Below the pieces are notes generated by a model that was given only the letters and a program-made list of their open reading frames with translations, made no database searches and was not told the DNA's origin. From NCBI RefSeq assembly GCF_016861655.1, contig NZ_BOLN01000002.1:62001-126000 (forward strand): 64,000 nt of DNA, in the 5' to 3' direction. The stretch is from Levilactobacillus lanxiensis (GTDB lineage: Bacteria; Bacillota; Bacilli; Lactobacillales; Lactobacillaceae). Position numbers and translations under genes: made by a program. Position 1 is the stretch's first letter. Every line of letters starts with the position of its first letter. This document shows positions 24,776 through 33,094 of the stretch, in pieces.

Positions 24776-25714
24776 TTAATCACTAAACTTGATGATTCGT
24801 TTGCCACGATTGGGTCCCTTTTCAAAATCGCTCTGTGCTATCTTAACGCCTGCCAACGTGAATGGATAGATTTGATTCACGTGGATGTCTAGCTGATTAT
24901 GCGCATACAGATCAACAACCGACGAACGTGTTTCTTCGCTGACATCTCCCCAAATAAACTTGGCCTCCACGTTATATTTCTTGGCCAGTTCTTGATCAGG
25001 GACCACGGCTGGCGACAGTAGCTTTCCACCTGGCTTAATGACCGAATAACTTCTATCTTGAGTTGCCTTATCAACGAGGTGGACTACCAAATCGACATCC
25101 TTGACAATTTTCCCAAAATCTTCATGCCGATAATCAATAAACTGGTCTGCCCCTAAAGCTGTCACATAGTCTTCATCCTTAGCCGCTGCCGTCGTAATCA
25201 CGTAGGCACCGGCGGCCTTAGCAAACTGAATCGCCATACTACCGACGCCACCAGCACCACCATGAATCAGTACCTTTTGGTTGGCCTGCACCTTACCTTC
25301 AAGCACCACAGCGCTCCAAGCAGGAAGTGCCGTTCCTAGCAAGCCACCTAGTGGCACCAGATCCAGGTCTTGTGGTACTTTACTAATCAGCGCATTTTCA
25401 TTAATAGCAACATATTCAGCGTAGGTAGCCAATGTGTTCAATCCAACGACGTGGTCCCCGACCACAAACTTGGTGACCTGACTGCCCGTCTGCGTGATGA
25501 TTCCTGAAAAATCAGTACCCAAAGAATGTGGCAAGGCGGCTTGGTTTTGCACCGTTGCCGGGAAACCATTCTTACGGATAACCACATCCACATCATTAAC
25601 GCCGGTGGCAACTAACTTGACCAGCACCTCATCTGCTGCAATCGTTGGCATAGCAGTATCGACTTCAAACAAACCATCGACAGAGCCATATTCACGCAAA
25701 AGTATTTCTTTCAT
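24776..25714 (-). CDS. NADP-dependent quinone-oxidoreductase-like MDR protein
   Basis: A 312-residue zinc-independent medium-chain dehydrogenase/reductase. The N-terminal GroES-like domain is followed by the Rossmann motif GGAGGVGSMAIQFAKAAGA at about residues 152-170. It lacks the Cys cluster of structural zinc. Relatives reduce quinones or enone electrophiles. It is divergent from an HxlR regulator at 25857, the usual pairing for quinone- or aldehyde-inducible reductases. Confidence 0.88.
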   Translation of the reverse strand: MKEILLREYGSVDGLFEVDTAMPTIAADEVLVKLVATGVNDVDVVIRKNGFPATVQNQAALPHSLGTDFSGIITQTGSQVTKFVVGDHVVGLNTLATYAEYVAINENALISKVPQDLDLVPLGGLLGTALPAWSAVVLEGKVQANQKVLIHGGAGGVGSMAIQFAKAAGAYVITTAAAKDEDYVTALGADQFIDYRHEDFGKIVKDVDLVVHLVDKATQDRSYSVIKPGGKLLSPAVVPDQELAKKYNVEAKFIWGDVSEETRSSVVDLYAHNQLDIHVNQIYPFTLAGVKIAQSDFEKGPNRGKRIIKFSD

Positions 25715-25856
25715 TACTCGCCACTCCTCACTTGATTAAAAATCAGTTCCATTGCGCTTTCAATTTCAATATGCTTATTATAAGATGTACCCTAGTTAAA
25801 ACAAGTACGCAATAAAAGAATAGATACTATCAAAAAGTATCCTAAGGAGAACAACG
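25715..25856. promoter_or_regulatory. Divergent promoter region with HxlR-type sites
   Basis: Contains spaced GTAC half-sites (near 25785 and 25806) and the inverted pair GATACT...AGTATC (near 25825-25842) between the oxidoreductase and HxlR genes. HxlR proteins often bind such symmetrical sites next to their own gene. The assignment is tentative. Confidence 0.4.
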
Positions 25857-26189
25857 ATGAAAGTTGAAAATGAAGCAGCCACCCTTGCACAGTGTCCCAT
25901 AGCACCGTCACAAAAAATTCTTCGTGGCAAATGGACTTTGGTCATCCTATATTTTCTCAGTCAAGGGGTCTTGCGCTTTGGCGAACTACAACGAAAATTA
26001 CCAAACGTAACGCAGGCCTCACTCACTAAGCAGTTGCGTTTGCTGGAAGAATACAAGATTGTCCATCGGGAAGTCTACAAACAAGTTCCACCTAAAGTAG
26101 AATATTCTCTAACTGAAGTTGGCCAAGGATTTATTCCGGTGTTGACTGCACTGGAGAAGTGGACGACAGACTATCAAGAGCTCCAGTAA
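25857..26189 (+). CDS. HxlR-family transcriptional regulator
   Basis: A 110-residue winged-helix protein (HxlR/MarR-like). Cys at residue 13 (AQCPIAPSQKILRGKWTLVIL) is the redox- or electrophile-sensing position of many HxlR proteins. RFGELQRKLPNVTQASLTKQL is the recognition region. ATG 25857 has AAGGAGA. It probably controls the divergent oxidoreductase gene. Confidence 0.9.
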   Translation: MKVENEAATLAQCPIAPSQKILRGKWTLVILYFLSQGVLRFGELQRKLPNVTQASLTKQLRLLEEYKIVHREVYKQVPPKVEYSLTEVGQGFIPVLTALEKWTTDYQELQ

Positions 26190-26268
26190 ATTCGCTGGCT
26201 CTCAAGAAGGACTAGACTGGTTAACCGGCAACAATAATTAGTGGTGACGTTGAAGAAGACGCTGTAAC
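26190..26268 (+). pseudogene. Scar: antitoxin 3' fragment plus GNAT 3' fragment
   Basis: Bases 26190-26241 encode FAGSQEGLDWLTGNNN then TAG, matching the KKGLDWLND end of the DinJ antitoxin just downstream. Bases 26240-26268 repeat the last 29 bases of the GNAT gene (24517-24545) with one mismatch. Both are remnants, with no start codon. Confidence 0.65.
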
Positions 26269-26362
26269 TTAACTAAATCGGTCTAGCTGGAATGAATGCC
26301 GAGGCACCCAACCAGCTGGGCCATTTTTTTTGTAAATTACTGTGCAAATCAGTTGTTATCTT

Positions 26363-26380
26363 TGGTACTAGATGGTACCA
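26363..26380. promoter_or_regulatory. DinJ/YafQ operator
   Basis: The inverted pair TGGTAC and GTACCA with a 6-bp spacer, ending 20 bp before the antitoxin start. A typical place for antitoxin autorepression. Confidence 0.6.
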
Positions 26381-26399
26381 TCCAACCAGAGGTGATAAA

Positions 26400-26642
26400 A
26401 TGACTTCCCAAGTACATTTTCGAATGGATAAAAAGGACAAGGAAGACTTAGAAGCCGTCATGCATCGAGTGGGGTTGACTCCCGCTGAAGCATTTCGTAT
26501 CTTTGCAAAAAAGTCGATTGAAGTTGGCGGTATTCCTTTTGAGGTCGCCCAACCCACTCCACGTCTGACAGAAGCAATAAACAGTCAAGATTACATTGAA
26601 TTTGATGATCCAAAGAAAGGGCTGGATTGGTTAAATGACTAA
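26400..26642 (+). CDS. RelB/DinJ-family antitoxin
   Basis: An 80-residue protein with an N-terminal ribbon-helix-helix (SQVHFRMDKKDKEDLEAVMHRVGLTPAEAFRIF), the DNA-binding half, and an acidic toxin-binding tail. The start is ATG 26400 behind AGAGGTGATAAA; the frame is open further upstream but without a ribosome site. It overlaps the toxin gene by 8 bp. Confidence 0.88.
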   Translation: MTSQVHFRMDKKDKEDLEAVMHRVGLTPAEAFRIFAKKSIEVGGIPFEVAQPTPRLTEAINSQDYIEFDDPKKGLDWLND

Positions 26643-26916
26643 ACAGCCGTATAAACCAGCCTTTGAGAAAAAATTCAAAAAGCACTATCAAAATCTGCTT
26701 CGGGGCGGTCGTTACCACAAACCCGATTTCGAAAATGTTTTCTATGCATTAATTAATGATGACGTATTAGAACCACGTTATAACGACCACCCTCTAGTCA
26801 ATCGTAAACCTGAACGGGAATTGCACATCAAACCCGACTGGCTACTTATTTATAAATATGATGGTAGCTTTATCCGCTTCATCGATACTGGGAGTCACGC
26901 AGATCTGTTCAAGTAA
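26635..26916 (+). CDS. YafQ-family toxin
   Basis: A 93-residue basic protein of the RelE/ParE superfamily. The end DWLLIYKYDGSFIRFIDTGSHADLF and PLVNRKPERELHIKPDW carry the conserved His and Arg of YafQ ribosome-dependent endoribonucleases. It is coupled to its antitoxin by overlap. It lies inside an AT-richer island, consistent with horizontal spread. Confidence 0.9.
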   Translation: MTKQPYKPAFEKKFKKHYQNLLRGGRYHKPDFENVFYALINDDVLEPRYNDHPLVNRKPERELHIKPDWLLIYKYDGSFIRFIDTGSHADLFK

Positions 26917-27023
26917 AAACGCTCCACGTAAAGTACGTGAATCCTACTTTACAGAATATCAGACTGGTTTTCGTGGTAAGGTAGTTGCTGTGTGCTGATC
27001 AATATTGCTAAAAGATTAAACCC

Positions 27024-27064
27024 AAAAGGCCATGTGACGAAATTCCTGTCACACGGCCTTTTCA
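27024..27064. terminator. Terminator after YafQ
   Basis: AAAAGGCCATGTGAC/GTCACACGGCCTTTT hairpin between the TA module and the convergent membrane-protein gene; it works on both strands. Confidence 0.85.
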
Positions 27065-27081
27065 ATTTCAGTGAAATCTCG

Positions 27082-27489
27082 TTACTTGCGTTGCCACATC
27101 GCTTCAACCGCAACAATCACCGGTGCCGCAACAATCACAAACAACCGCAATACAAAATCCGTCCCCCAGCTGGTCAGCCAGCTCTCCTTGCCAGCGGCAT
27201 CCCCAACGCGGGCCGTGCCAAAACGCCCGGTGTTGGCATAACTAGCCCCATCACGTAAGGCCTCCTCTTCAGCATCGCCCCGCGGCCGCTGAATCTGTGG
27301 TCCCTTATTCTTGCGAGAAAACTGCTTCATGATGCGGTAAGCATGCGGAAAACAGACGCCATAGCTCAGAACCGCATACACGGTCCACCACGAAAAAGTG
27401 AGATGCGGAGCTCCATGGGTGACCGGCACACTAAACAGGACGAACCAAAAGAGACAGGGAACAATTCCCTTTAAATATGATTTAACCAT
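27082..27489 (-). CDS. Small membrane protein, unknown function
   Basis: A 135-residue protein with two N-terminal hydrophobic helices (about 7-25 and 35-52), a polar Arg/Asp/Gly-rich middle (QIQRPRGDAEEEALRDG) and a third hydrophobic segment near the C-terminus (FVLRLFVIVAAPVIVAVEAMW). ATG 27489 has GAGGAG nine bases upstream; a TTG one codon earlier is a worse start. I do not recognise the family. It stands alone at the edge of the AT-rich island. Confidence 0.65.
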   Translation of the reverse strand: MVKSYLKGIVPCLFWFVLFSVPVTHGAPHLTFSWWTVYAVLSYGVCFPHAYRIMKQFSRKNKGPQIQRPRGDAEEEALRDGASYANTGRFGTARVGDAAGKESWLTSWGTDFVLRLFVIVAAPVIVAVEAMWQRK

Positions 27490-27697
27490 CAACTATTTCT
27501 CCTCTATTTCTATATAGCTTAAAGATACCACCGGACGGCCAGCTGGACAATCCATGACCGCAAAAAGGCCGCCAATGACGGCGACCTCGATTCATTATTT
27601 TATTGAAGTTAACCAGCTGTCAGGGCGACTAACTAAGTAGACAACCACCAACCCTCACCGGCTTACAGGGCACAATCCCCAGTCAACGACGGAATTA
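27490..27697. other. Spacer
   Basis: Nothing beyond a short GCGGTC-like hairpin near 27565 (AAAAAGGCCGCCAATGACGGC) could be supported before SIR copy 16. Confidence 0.3.
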
Positions 27698-27915
27698 GGG
27701 CTAAACCTGTGTCAGCCGCAGGGCTGGTGAAAATGGGCTCAGCCGTGGGAGTTGCCTTAGCGGGTTTCCCGCCTAGGCAACTGCTATCTTTGAGACTCGG
27801 TCTATGAGGCTCAAAGTAAGTCTGGAGACCGCCTTTCGGCTCCAGACGTGCGCCCACAGCGCCACGGCCCATTTTCACCAGCCCGGAGGCGCTGCCAAGC
27901 ACACAAGTTCAACCC
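27698..27915 (+). repeat. SIR copy 16, subtype B, complete
   Basis: Ends GGGCTAAACCTGTGTCAGCC and CACAAGTTCAACCC. Outer arms GCAGGGCTGGTGAAAATGGG and its complement. The core matches copy 7 almost base for base. The right end abuts the stop codon at 27916. Confidence 0.92.
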
Positions 27916-28779
27916 TTATTTCTCGTAAGTCTTGATTAAGCCCTGGGTGCCGTCGTTGCCTAAGCCGAAGTCGTCCACCATCGCCTCATACAACAGCTTA
28001 GCCTGCGTGGTAGCCGGCAAGTCCAGCCCCATCCGGTCCGCTTCCTGCAAGGCAATCCGCAGATCCTTCAAGAAATGCTTGGCGAAGAACCCCGGCGTGT
28101 AGTCACCCTTCAAAATACGGGGCACGTAATTGTCCATGCTCCAGTTGTCGGCGCCACCACTGCTCAGCGTGGCCAAGACCTGCGGCAAGTCCAGCTCGGC
28201 GGCCTTGGCGTAGACCAACATTTCCGTCAGTCCGGTCATGGTACCGGCAATCATGATTTGGTTGGCCATCTTGGTGTGCTGACCCTTACCGGCACCGCCG
28301 AAGTAGTTGACCCGTTGGCCTAATTGTTGAAAGACCGGCAAGACCTGATCATACGCGGCCTTATCGCCACCGACCATCACCGTCAGCGTGGCGTTCTTGG
28401 CCCCAACATCCCCACCGGAAACGGGGGCGTCTAACGCTTGAACGTCGTGGTCGTGCGCCAGCTGCGTTAGTTTTACCGCCAGCGCTGGGGTACTGGTCGT
28501 CATGTCCACGACCGTACTACCGGCTTGGATGCCAGCAAAGATGCCGTGCTCACCAGTGTACACCTCTTCGACGTCGCTGGGATAGCCGACCATGGTCATG
28601 ACCAGCTGCGATTGTGCCGCCACGTCTTCGGGTGTCTCGGCCCAGGTGGCCCCAGCAGTCAAGACGGTTTCGGCGTGCGCCTTGGTCCGATTGTAGACCA
28701 CGACCGTTTGCCCCGCTTTCAAGAGATTCAAGATAATGCCGGTGCCCATGACGCCGGTCCCAATAAACCCAATTTGCAT
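27916..28779 (-). CDS. NAD(P)-dependent beta-hydroxyacid dehydrogenase
   Basis: A 287-residue enzyme of the 3-hydroxyisobutyrate/6-phosphogluconate dehydrogenase-like family. The N-terminal Rossmann motif is GFIGTGVMGTGI, the substrate loop DAPVSGGDVGAKNATL is at about residues 114-129, and the catalytic Lys lies in GKGQHTKMANQ at about 166. Relatives act on hydroxyisobutyrate, tartronate semialdehyde or succinic semialdehyde; the substrate is not decidable. It is separated by 23 bp from the MucBP protein gene upstream. Confidence 0.9.
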   Translation of the reverse strand: MQIGFIGTGVMGTGIILNLLKAGQTVVVYNRTKAHAETVLTAGATWAETPEDVAAQSQLVMTMVGYPSDVEEVYTGEHGIFAGIQAGSTVVDMTTSTPALAVKLTQLAHDHDVQALDAPVSGGDVGAKNATLTVMVGGDKAAYDQVLPVFQQLGQRVNYFGGAGKGQHTKMANQIMIAGTMTGLTEMLVYAKAAELDLPQVLATLSSGGADNWSMDNYVPRILKGDYTPGFFAKHFLKDLRIALQEADRMGLDLPATTQAKLLYEAMVDDFGLGNDGTQGLIKTYEK

Positions 28780-28802
28780 AAGCGTTACCTCCTGATTGTC
28801 AC

Positions 28803-29429
28803 TTACTGATTAATCCATTTCCACGAGCTCGCCGTGAACTGAAAAGTGTGCAGCTTGTTCTTTACCAAATATGTGGCGCGCACCTGTTTGCGAGACACTA
28901 GCAACGTTTTAAACGTCGTCCCACCAATCTTGCCGTGATAGGTTTTACCCCGCGTCAGGCGCCGGCCATTGACCGTGACCTTCCCCTTAGAAAAGTTAAT
29001 CGCCTGAATGTATCCGGACCCCTTCAGGCTGGTGGACACATCAAAAATCTGATGGTTCCCGTTCATCTGAATATTGGTTAACTGAAGCGAGTTTTTGCCC
29101 CATAGCCGAAAGAAAGCCAGTGCCGATAGAAACTTGTACTGCACGTGAATCGTCTTTTTGGTAAATTTACCCTGAAACTTTTTCGGTTGCTTTTTGTTCC
29201 ACGAATACTGCCGGGAATCTATTTGCGCATTCTTATACGTTGTCCGGTAGTGCTGTCCCACCGGCCCCGTCAAGGTTTTTCGCGCCAAAATAGTGCCGTC
29301 CGCCACCTTATACGTGACGAGCACCTTGCCCGTCGTTGTTGCCGCCTGCGCACGGGTCATTGTGCCGCCGACGCCTAGCAGGATACTCACTAGGATTAAC
29401 CAATTGAAACGCTGCCACCAGGTCCGCAT
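28803..29429 (-). CDS. Secreted MucBP-domain protein
   Basis: A 208-residue exported protein. The signal peptide (about residues 1-29) ends near AQA. Residues about 32-100 (GKVLVTYKVADGTILARKTL...VQYKF) match one mucin-binding MucBP domain. The remaining hundred residues form a beta-rich region I do not recognise, with no LPxTG, so the protein is released or held non-covalently. ATG 29429 follows GGAG with further GAAGG. Confidence 0.75.
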   Translation of the reverse strand: MRTWWQRFNWLILVSILLGVGGTMTRAQAATTTGKVLVTYKVADGTILARKTLTGPVGQHYRTTYKNAQIDSRQYSWNKKQPKKFQGKFTKKTIHVQYKFLSALAFFRLWGKNSLQLTNIQMNGNHQIFDVSTSLKGSGYIQAINFSKGKVTVNGRRLTRGKTYHGKIGGTTFKTLLVSRKQVRATYLVKNKLHTFQFTASSWKWINQ

Positions 29430-29448
29430 ACCTTCATCTCCATTTTAC

Positions 29449-29746
29449 GAGTTCGACTCTGTTTACGCCTCCGGGCTGGGTGAAAATGAGCCAGAACGTG
29501 GTGTCGTTCGTTCCCGACGGCGGGCTCAAAGTGCCCTGCTGTGGGGTCGGTTCCAGCCTGTGAAGCGGGCTTCCACCTCAACTTTGAGCCTGAGGAACGG
29601 TCTCAAAGGTTGCCCCATGCTCTAAACTGAGAAAATCACTCAGTTAAGACCATCGACACAGCTGGGCGCTTTGGCCCGCCTCTGGTCACTTACATTGACC
29701 ACATTGTTCATTTTCACCAGCCCTGCGGCTGACAGTGATTTAACCC
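29449..29746 (-). repeat. SIR copy 17, subtype A, complete
   Basis: Outer arms CCGGGCTGGGTGAAAATGAGC and TCATTTTCACCAGCCCTGCGG. The minus-strand core has GTGACCAGAGGCG, GTGTCGATGG, CTTAACTGAG/CTCAGTTTAG, CTTTGAGACCG/GGCTCAAAG and GGAAGCCCGC. The right end faces the MucBP gene start. Confidence 0.9.
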
Positions 29747-29954
29747 GTAATGATATTTCGTTCACTATTCTGTTTTCTTTTATTGATTCAGCTTCTACTG
29801 ACTAGCCATGCTAAAACGACCAACCACACAGTCTTCACTAACAGCTGAACCTACAATCGGTAAACAGAATTATCCCATCCCCCTAAAGAACCTAACCTTC
29901 AATTGAACAAGAACTAAACATATCTTTAGTATACCCATTTCTCCAGCTGGGCAC
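29747..29954. other. Spacer
   Basis: AT-rich with no ORF, promoter or repeat that I can support, between SIR copy 17 and the TerC terminator. Confidence 0.4.
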
Positions 29955-29991
29955 TACAAAAAGGCCGCGAACATTTTCTGTCCGCGGCCTT
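29955..29991 (-). terminator. Terminator of the TerC gene
   Basis: AAGGCCGCG...CGCGGCCTT stem with a TTTTT run on the minus strand, 5 bp after the stop codon. Confidence 0.85.
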
Positions 29992-29995
29992 GGCA

Positions 29996-30775
29996 TTAAG
30001 ATTCAGTTTGTTTTGAGGCTTTTTCAGTCTTGGCTCGTGGTTGACGCCGCTTGCGGATCACGTGAATCAACAACGTAATCACGATGGCTCCCAGCACGAC
30101 AATCCCAAACAGCGTGGCGGGAATTTCAATGTCGATAGCGGGAATCGAGACGAACAGCTTCAGGGCAATAATCCCAATCAGGATGTACGCCATTGGCTCC
30201 AGCTCGGGAATCCGCCGCATTAATTTCATGATAACTTCGGCGACACCCCGCATGGCCAGAATGCCAATCAGTCCCCCAATCAAGACAATGACTGGGTTGT
30301 TGGAAATGGCTAAGGACGCCAGCACGGAGTCCACGGAGAAAATAATATCCATCATTTCAATCTGCATGACCACCGACCAGAATAACGGTAGGAAGCGGCG
30401 TTTCTTGTCCTTGACCAGTTTGCGGGTATGTTTAACCCGGGTTTTACTGAAGTATTGAAACACCAGAAAGACCAAGTAGAGTGCCCCGATGACCTTGATT
30501 TCCCAGAAATTAATCAGGTACGTTCCTAGTCCAATGATGATGAACCGGAAGAGGTACGCGCCCCAGATCCCGTAAAATAACGACTTTTCCTGTTGTTCAC
30601 GGGTGGGCAGTGACTGCGTTTGGGCGGCTAACACGACTGCGTTATCCACCGACAATAGACATTCAATTAAGACCAGTGAAAAGATGATCAGCCAGTCGTT
30701 GCCGGACGTAATCACCGTTTCCCAGTTGTGTAAATCAAAGAATGGCCCATAGAGTTGGCCAAGAAAATGTAACAA
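29996..30775 (-). CDS. TerC-family integral membrane protein
   Basis: A 259-residue protein with about 7-8 helices. Acidic membrane motifs LLSVDNAVVLA at about residue 40 and IIFSVDSVLASLA at about 148 are the paired Asp-containing signatures of TerC/YkoY proteins, implicated in Mn export or metalation of secreted enzymes. The start is TTG 30775 with GAGGAG about 12 bases upstream. I looked for a yybP-ykoY Mn riboswitch upstream and did not find one. Confidence 0.85.
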   Translation of the reverse strand: MLHFLGQLYGPFFDLHNWETVITSGNDWLIIFSLVLIECLLSVDNAVVLAAQTQSLPTREQQEKSLFYGIWGAYLFRFIIIGLGTYLINFWEIKVIGALYLVFLVFQYFSKTRVKHTRKLVKDKKRRFLPLFWSVVMQIEMMDIIFSVDSVLASLAISNNPVIVLIGGLIGILAMRGVAEVIMKLMRRIPELEPMAYILIGIIALKLFVSIPAIDIEIPATLFGIVVLGAIVITLLIHVIRKRRQPRAKTEKASKQTES

Positions 30776-31007
30776 TGCTGGGTTCAGCTCCTCATAACTA
30801 ATTTTATATTGGGGCTAAGTTTACCACACTCCCCTAAAAGTTGCGACCCATTAAGTTGCTTCACCCCATACTCTTTTAATGCCTTGGTTAAGTATCTTAA
30901 CCTGTTTATAAAATAAATCGTTGAAAATGTTACTGAAAAGTGACAATCTTGTTACCTCTTCGCAACTATCCAGCGGTACCATGGGACTTACAACTAAGGG
31001 GAAATGG

Positions 31008-32327
31008 ATGATGATTGTGAAGAAATTATGGTTAATCTTGGGGACGCTTTTGGTTGTTGGGGCTTTGTTACCTGCCACTTCGGCGGATGCCAAAAGCTAC
31101 CTGCAAATCACTAGCAAACAAAATGTCAGCTACAACGCGCGGTTCACGAATCAGGCGAGCCGCAACGACGGCATTTATTATTACGCACCGTACTACACGC
31201 AGCGCTCGGCTAAGACCCGCGACGCTAGCGGAAAGAATTGGCAACACCGCTTCGTCAAGGTCACACAGACGGCCAAGCTCTCGAACGGGACGACCTACGT
31301 GAAATTCGCTTGGTATGGCAAAACGATTGGCTGGGTCAATCAAAACGCCCTGCAAAAGTACAGCCGTTCGCAAAATGCGGCCGCGTTACTAAACAACGCC
31401 CACTTCCAAGGAAGTGCCATGCTGTTCAACCACTACGCGACCGGGGCCAGCCTGGTCAGTGTCGGTAACGCCGATACCACCAGCAAGTCCGCCAACAGCG
31501 CAACGACCCTCTTTCCCATCGCCTCGCTACAAAAGGTCATGACGGGGGCCATCATTGAACAATTGGCGGCCAGCAACAAGCTTTCCTTAACCGATAAACT
31601 CAGCAAATACTACCCCAGCGTTTCCGGTAGCGGTAGCATTACCCTCCGGCAACTGCTGAACCACCGTTCCGGCATCGACATGGACGAAAGCACGCCCGAC
31701 AGCGTGTTGAGCACCCAGGCAGCCGAACTGAACTACACGCTCAGCCAGCTCAAGAGTACCGGTGGACAAAACTTCAACTACACCAACGCCAACTACACCC
31801 TGCTCGCAGCGATTGCGTCCAAGGTCACCGGCCAAAGTTACGATAACCTGGTGCAAAGCCGGATCATCAAGCCACTGAACCTGCAGCACACCTACGCCTG
31901 GGACAGCCTGCCTAAAGACAGTGTCGTGGCCAACGGTTACAGCTATAGTAATGGCAACAGCGTCGCCAATGGCGTCTCACAAAAGCTGATGTCCTCGCTG
32001 TTGGGAGCCGGTAACTACTACTCGACCCCATCGGATTACTACAAGATCCAAAAGGGCCTGCGTAACGGTAAAATTTTGACCAAGAACCAATACTACGACT
32101 TAGCTAACGATTACAAACTAAACTACGCCGGCGGGCTTTACCACTATAATGGCGGCATCAAGCGCGTCCGTGGTGCCCTGACCGGTTCCGGTTACGAAAC
32201 CATTTACTACGGCTCCGAGGGGAACAAGAAGGGTGTCGTCTTATTCGCCAACCAGAAGCCAACCAAGTCCATCGATACGTTGGCCAAGACCCTCTACGAT
32301 CTCGCGCGTTACTACAACGAAAACTAA
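31008..32327 (+). CDS. Secreted serine hydrolase, class C beta-lactamase/DD-peptidase fold, with SH3-like domain
   Basis: A 439-residue exported protein. The signal peptide (MMIVKKLWLILGTLL...) ends near ADA at residue 28. An N-terminal GW/SH3-like module covers about residues 30-110. A beta-lactamase-related domain has SLQK as the SxxK nucleophile at about residue 179, YTNANY as the YxN motif and HRSGI. Likely a wall-acting DD-peptidase or esterase. ATG 31008 has AAGGGG; ATG 31011 is equally possible. Confidence 0.85.
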   Translation: MMIVKKLWLILGTLLVVGALLPATSADAKSYLQITSKQNVSYNARFTNQASRNDGIYYYAPYYTQRSAKTRDASGKNWQHRFVKVTQTAKLSNGTTYVKFAWYGKTIGWVNQNALQKYSRSQNAAALLNNAHFQGSAMLFNHYATGASLVSVGNADTTSKSANSATTLFPIASLQKVMTGAIIEQLAASNKLSLTDKLSKYYPSVSGSGSITLRQLLNHRSGIDMDESTPDSVLSTQAAELNYTLSQLKSTGGQNFNYTNANYTLLAAIASKVTGQSYDNLVQSRIIKPLNLQHTYAWDSLPKDSVVANGYSYSNGNSVANGVSQKLMSSLLGAGNYYSTPSDYYKIQKGLRNGKILTKNQYYDLANDYKLNYAGGLYHYNGGIKRVRGALTGSGYETIYYGSEGNKKGVVLFANQKPTKSIDTLAKTLYDLARYYNEN

Positions 32328-32345
32328 CTTGGTTCGGTCGCTGAC

Positions 32346-32530
32346 ACTGCGCCTGCGGTAATTCAAGCCCTTCACCCTGTGGGGACCGGCTCCAGCCTGA
32401 GGTTCTGGCTTCCGCCTCGACTTGAAACCTCGCCAAGACCGCGAGTTTCCAAGCTCGTCCCGTGCTGTAAGCCGTCAAAAGCGACGACTAACACCACCGA
32501 CACAGGGTTCGGTCTTGATTACCTCCGGAT
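32346..32530 (-). repeat. SIR copy 18, subtype C
   Basis: The minus strand has CTGTGTCGGTGGTGTTAG, CTTACAGCACGGGACGA, CTTGGAAACTCGC.../GGTTTCAAG, GGAAGCCAG.../GGCTGGAGCC and CCCCACAGGG. Outer arms GGTAAT.../...ATTACC, tips CGCCTGCGG/CTCCGG. The right end faces the hydrolase stop. Confidence 0.85.
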
Positions 32531-32595
32531 CCGTTAGGCAACAACCACGTGAGTTTCGTGGTCACGACTAAACTGTATCTGTTTGACTGTACTAA

Positions 32596-32648
32596 GAATC
32601 CCCGTCATCAGCAGTCCTACTTGGACGTTGGTGGCGGGGATTTTTTTC
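32596..32648 (+). terminator. Intrinsic terminator
   Basis: AATCCCCG...CGGGGATTTTTTT hairpin on the plus strand downstream of SIR copy 18, probably the real end of the serine hydrolase transcript. Confidence 0.75.
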
Positions 32649-32797
32649 AATCTTTTATTCAGTTATGTTCAGATTCGAGGATAGCTCACTAAGAGTCAAA
32701 TCGACTGTCTCTATCACGACAATCAACGCCGTCAGGAACGACTATGCCAGCCAGCCGACAAGTCAGCCCACCACAACAGAGCCAGCACACACCTAAT

Positions 32798-33094
32798 GGG
32801 CTAAACCAGTCTTAGCCGCAGGGCTGGGAAAATTGGGCCGGTCGTGGGAGTGACCAGAGGCGCGCCAAGGTGACCGGCTGTGTCGATGGTCTTGGCTGGG
32901 GTATTTTCCCAGCCTAGCCCATGGGACAACCTTTGAGACCGCTCCCCAGGCTCAAAGTTGAGGTGGAAGCCCGCTTCTCAGGCTGGAACCGGTCCCACAG
33001 CAGGGCACCTTGAGCGCGCCGTCGGGAACGGACGCGACCAGGCCCAGTTTTCACCAGCCCGGAGGCGCGGCAACAACACAACCAACCAAGCCCG
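32798..33094 (+). repeat. SIR copy 19, subtype A, complete
   Basis: Begins GGGCTAAACCAGTCTTAGCC. Arms GCAGGGCTGGGAAAATTGGGCC and its complement, GCGCGCC-AAGGTGACC inner arm. The core has GTGTCGATGG, GGCTGGGG/CCCAGCC, CTTTGAGACCGC/GGCTCAAAG, GGAAGCCCGC/GGCTGGAACC and CCCACAGCAGGG. The right end abuts the stop codon at 33095. Confidence 0.92.

Noticed and set aside
30776-30900. yybP-ykoY Mn riboswitch before TerC
   Set aside because: GGGGAGTG is present, but the rest of the aptamer consensus and a terminator or anti-terminator are not.
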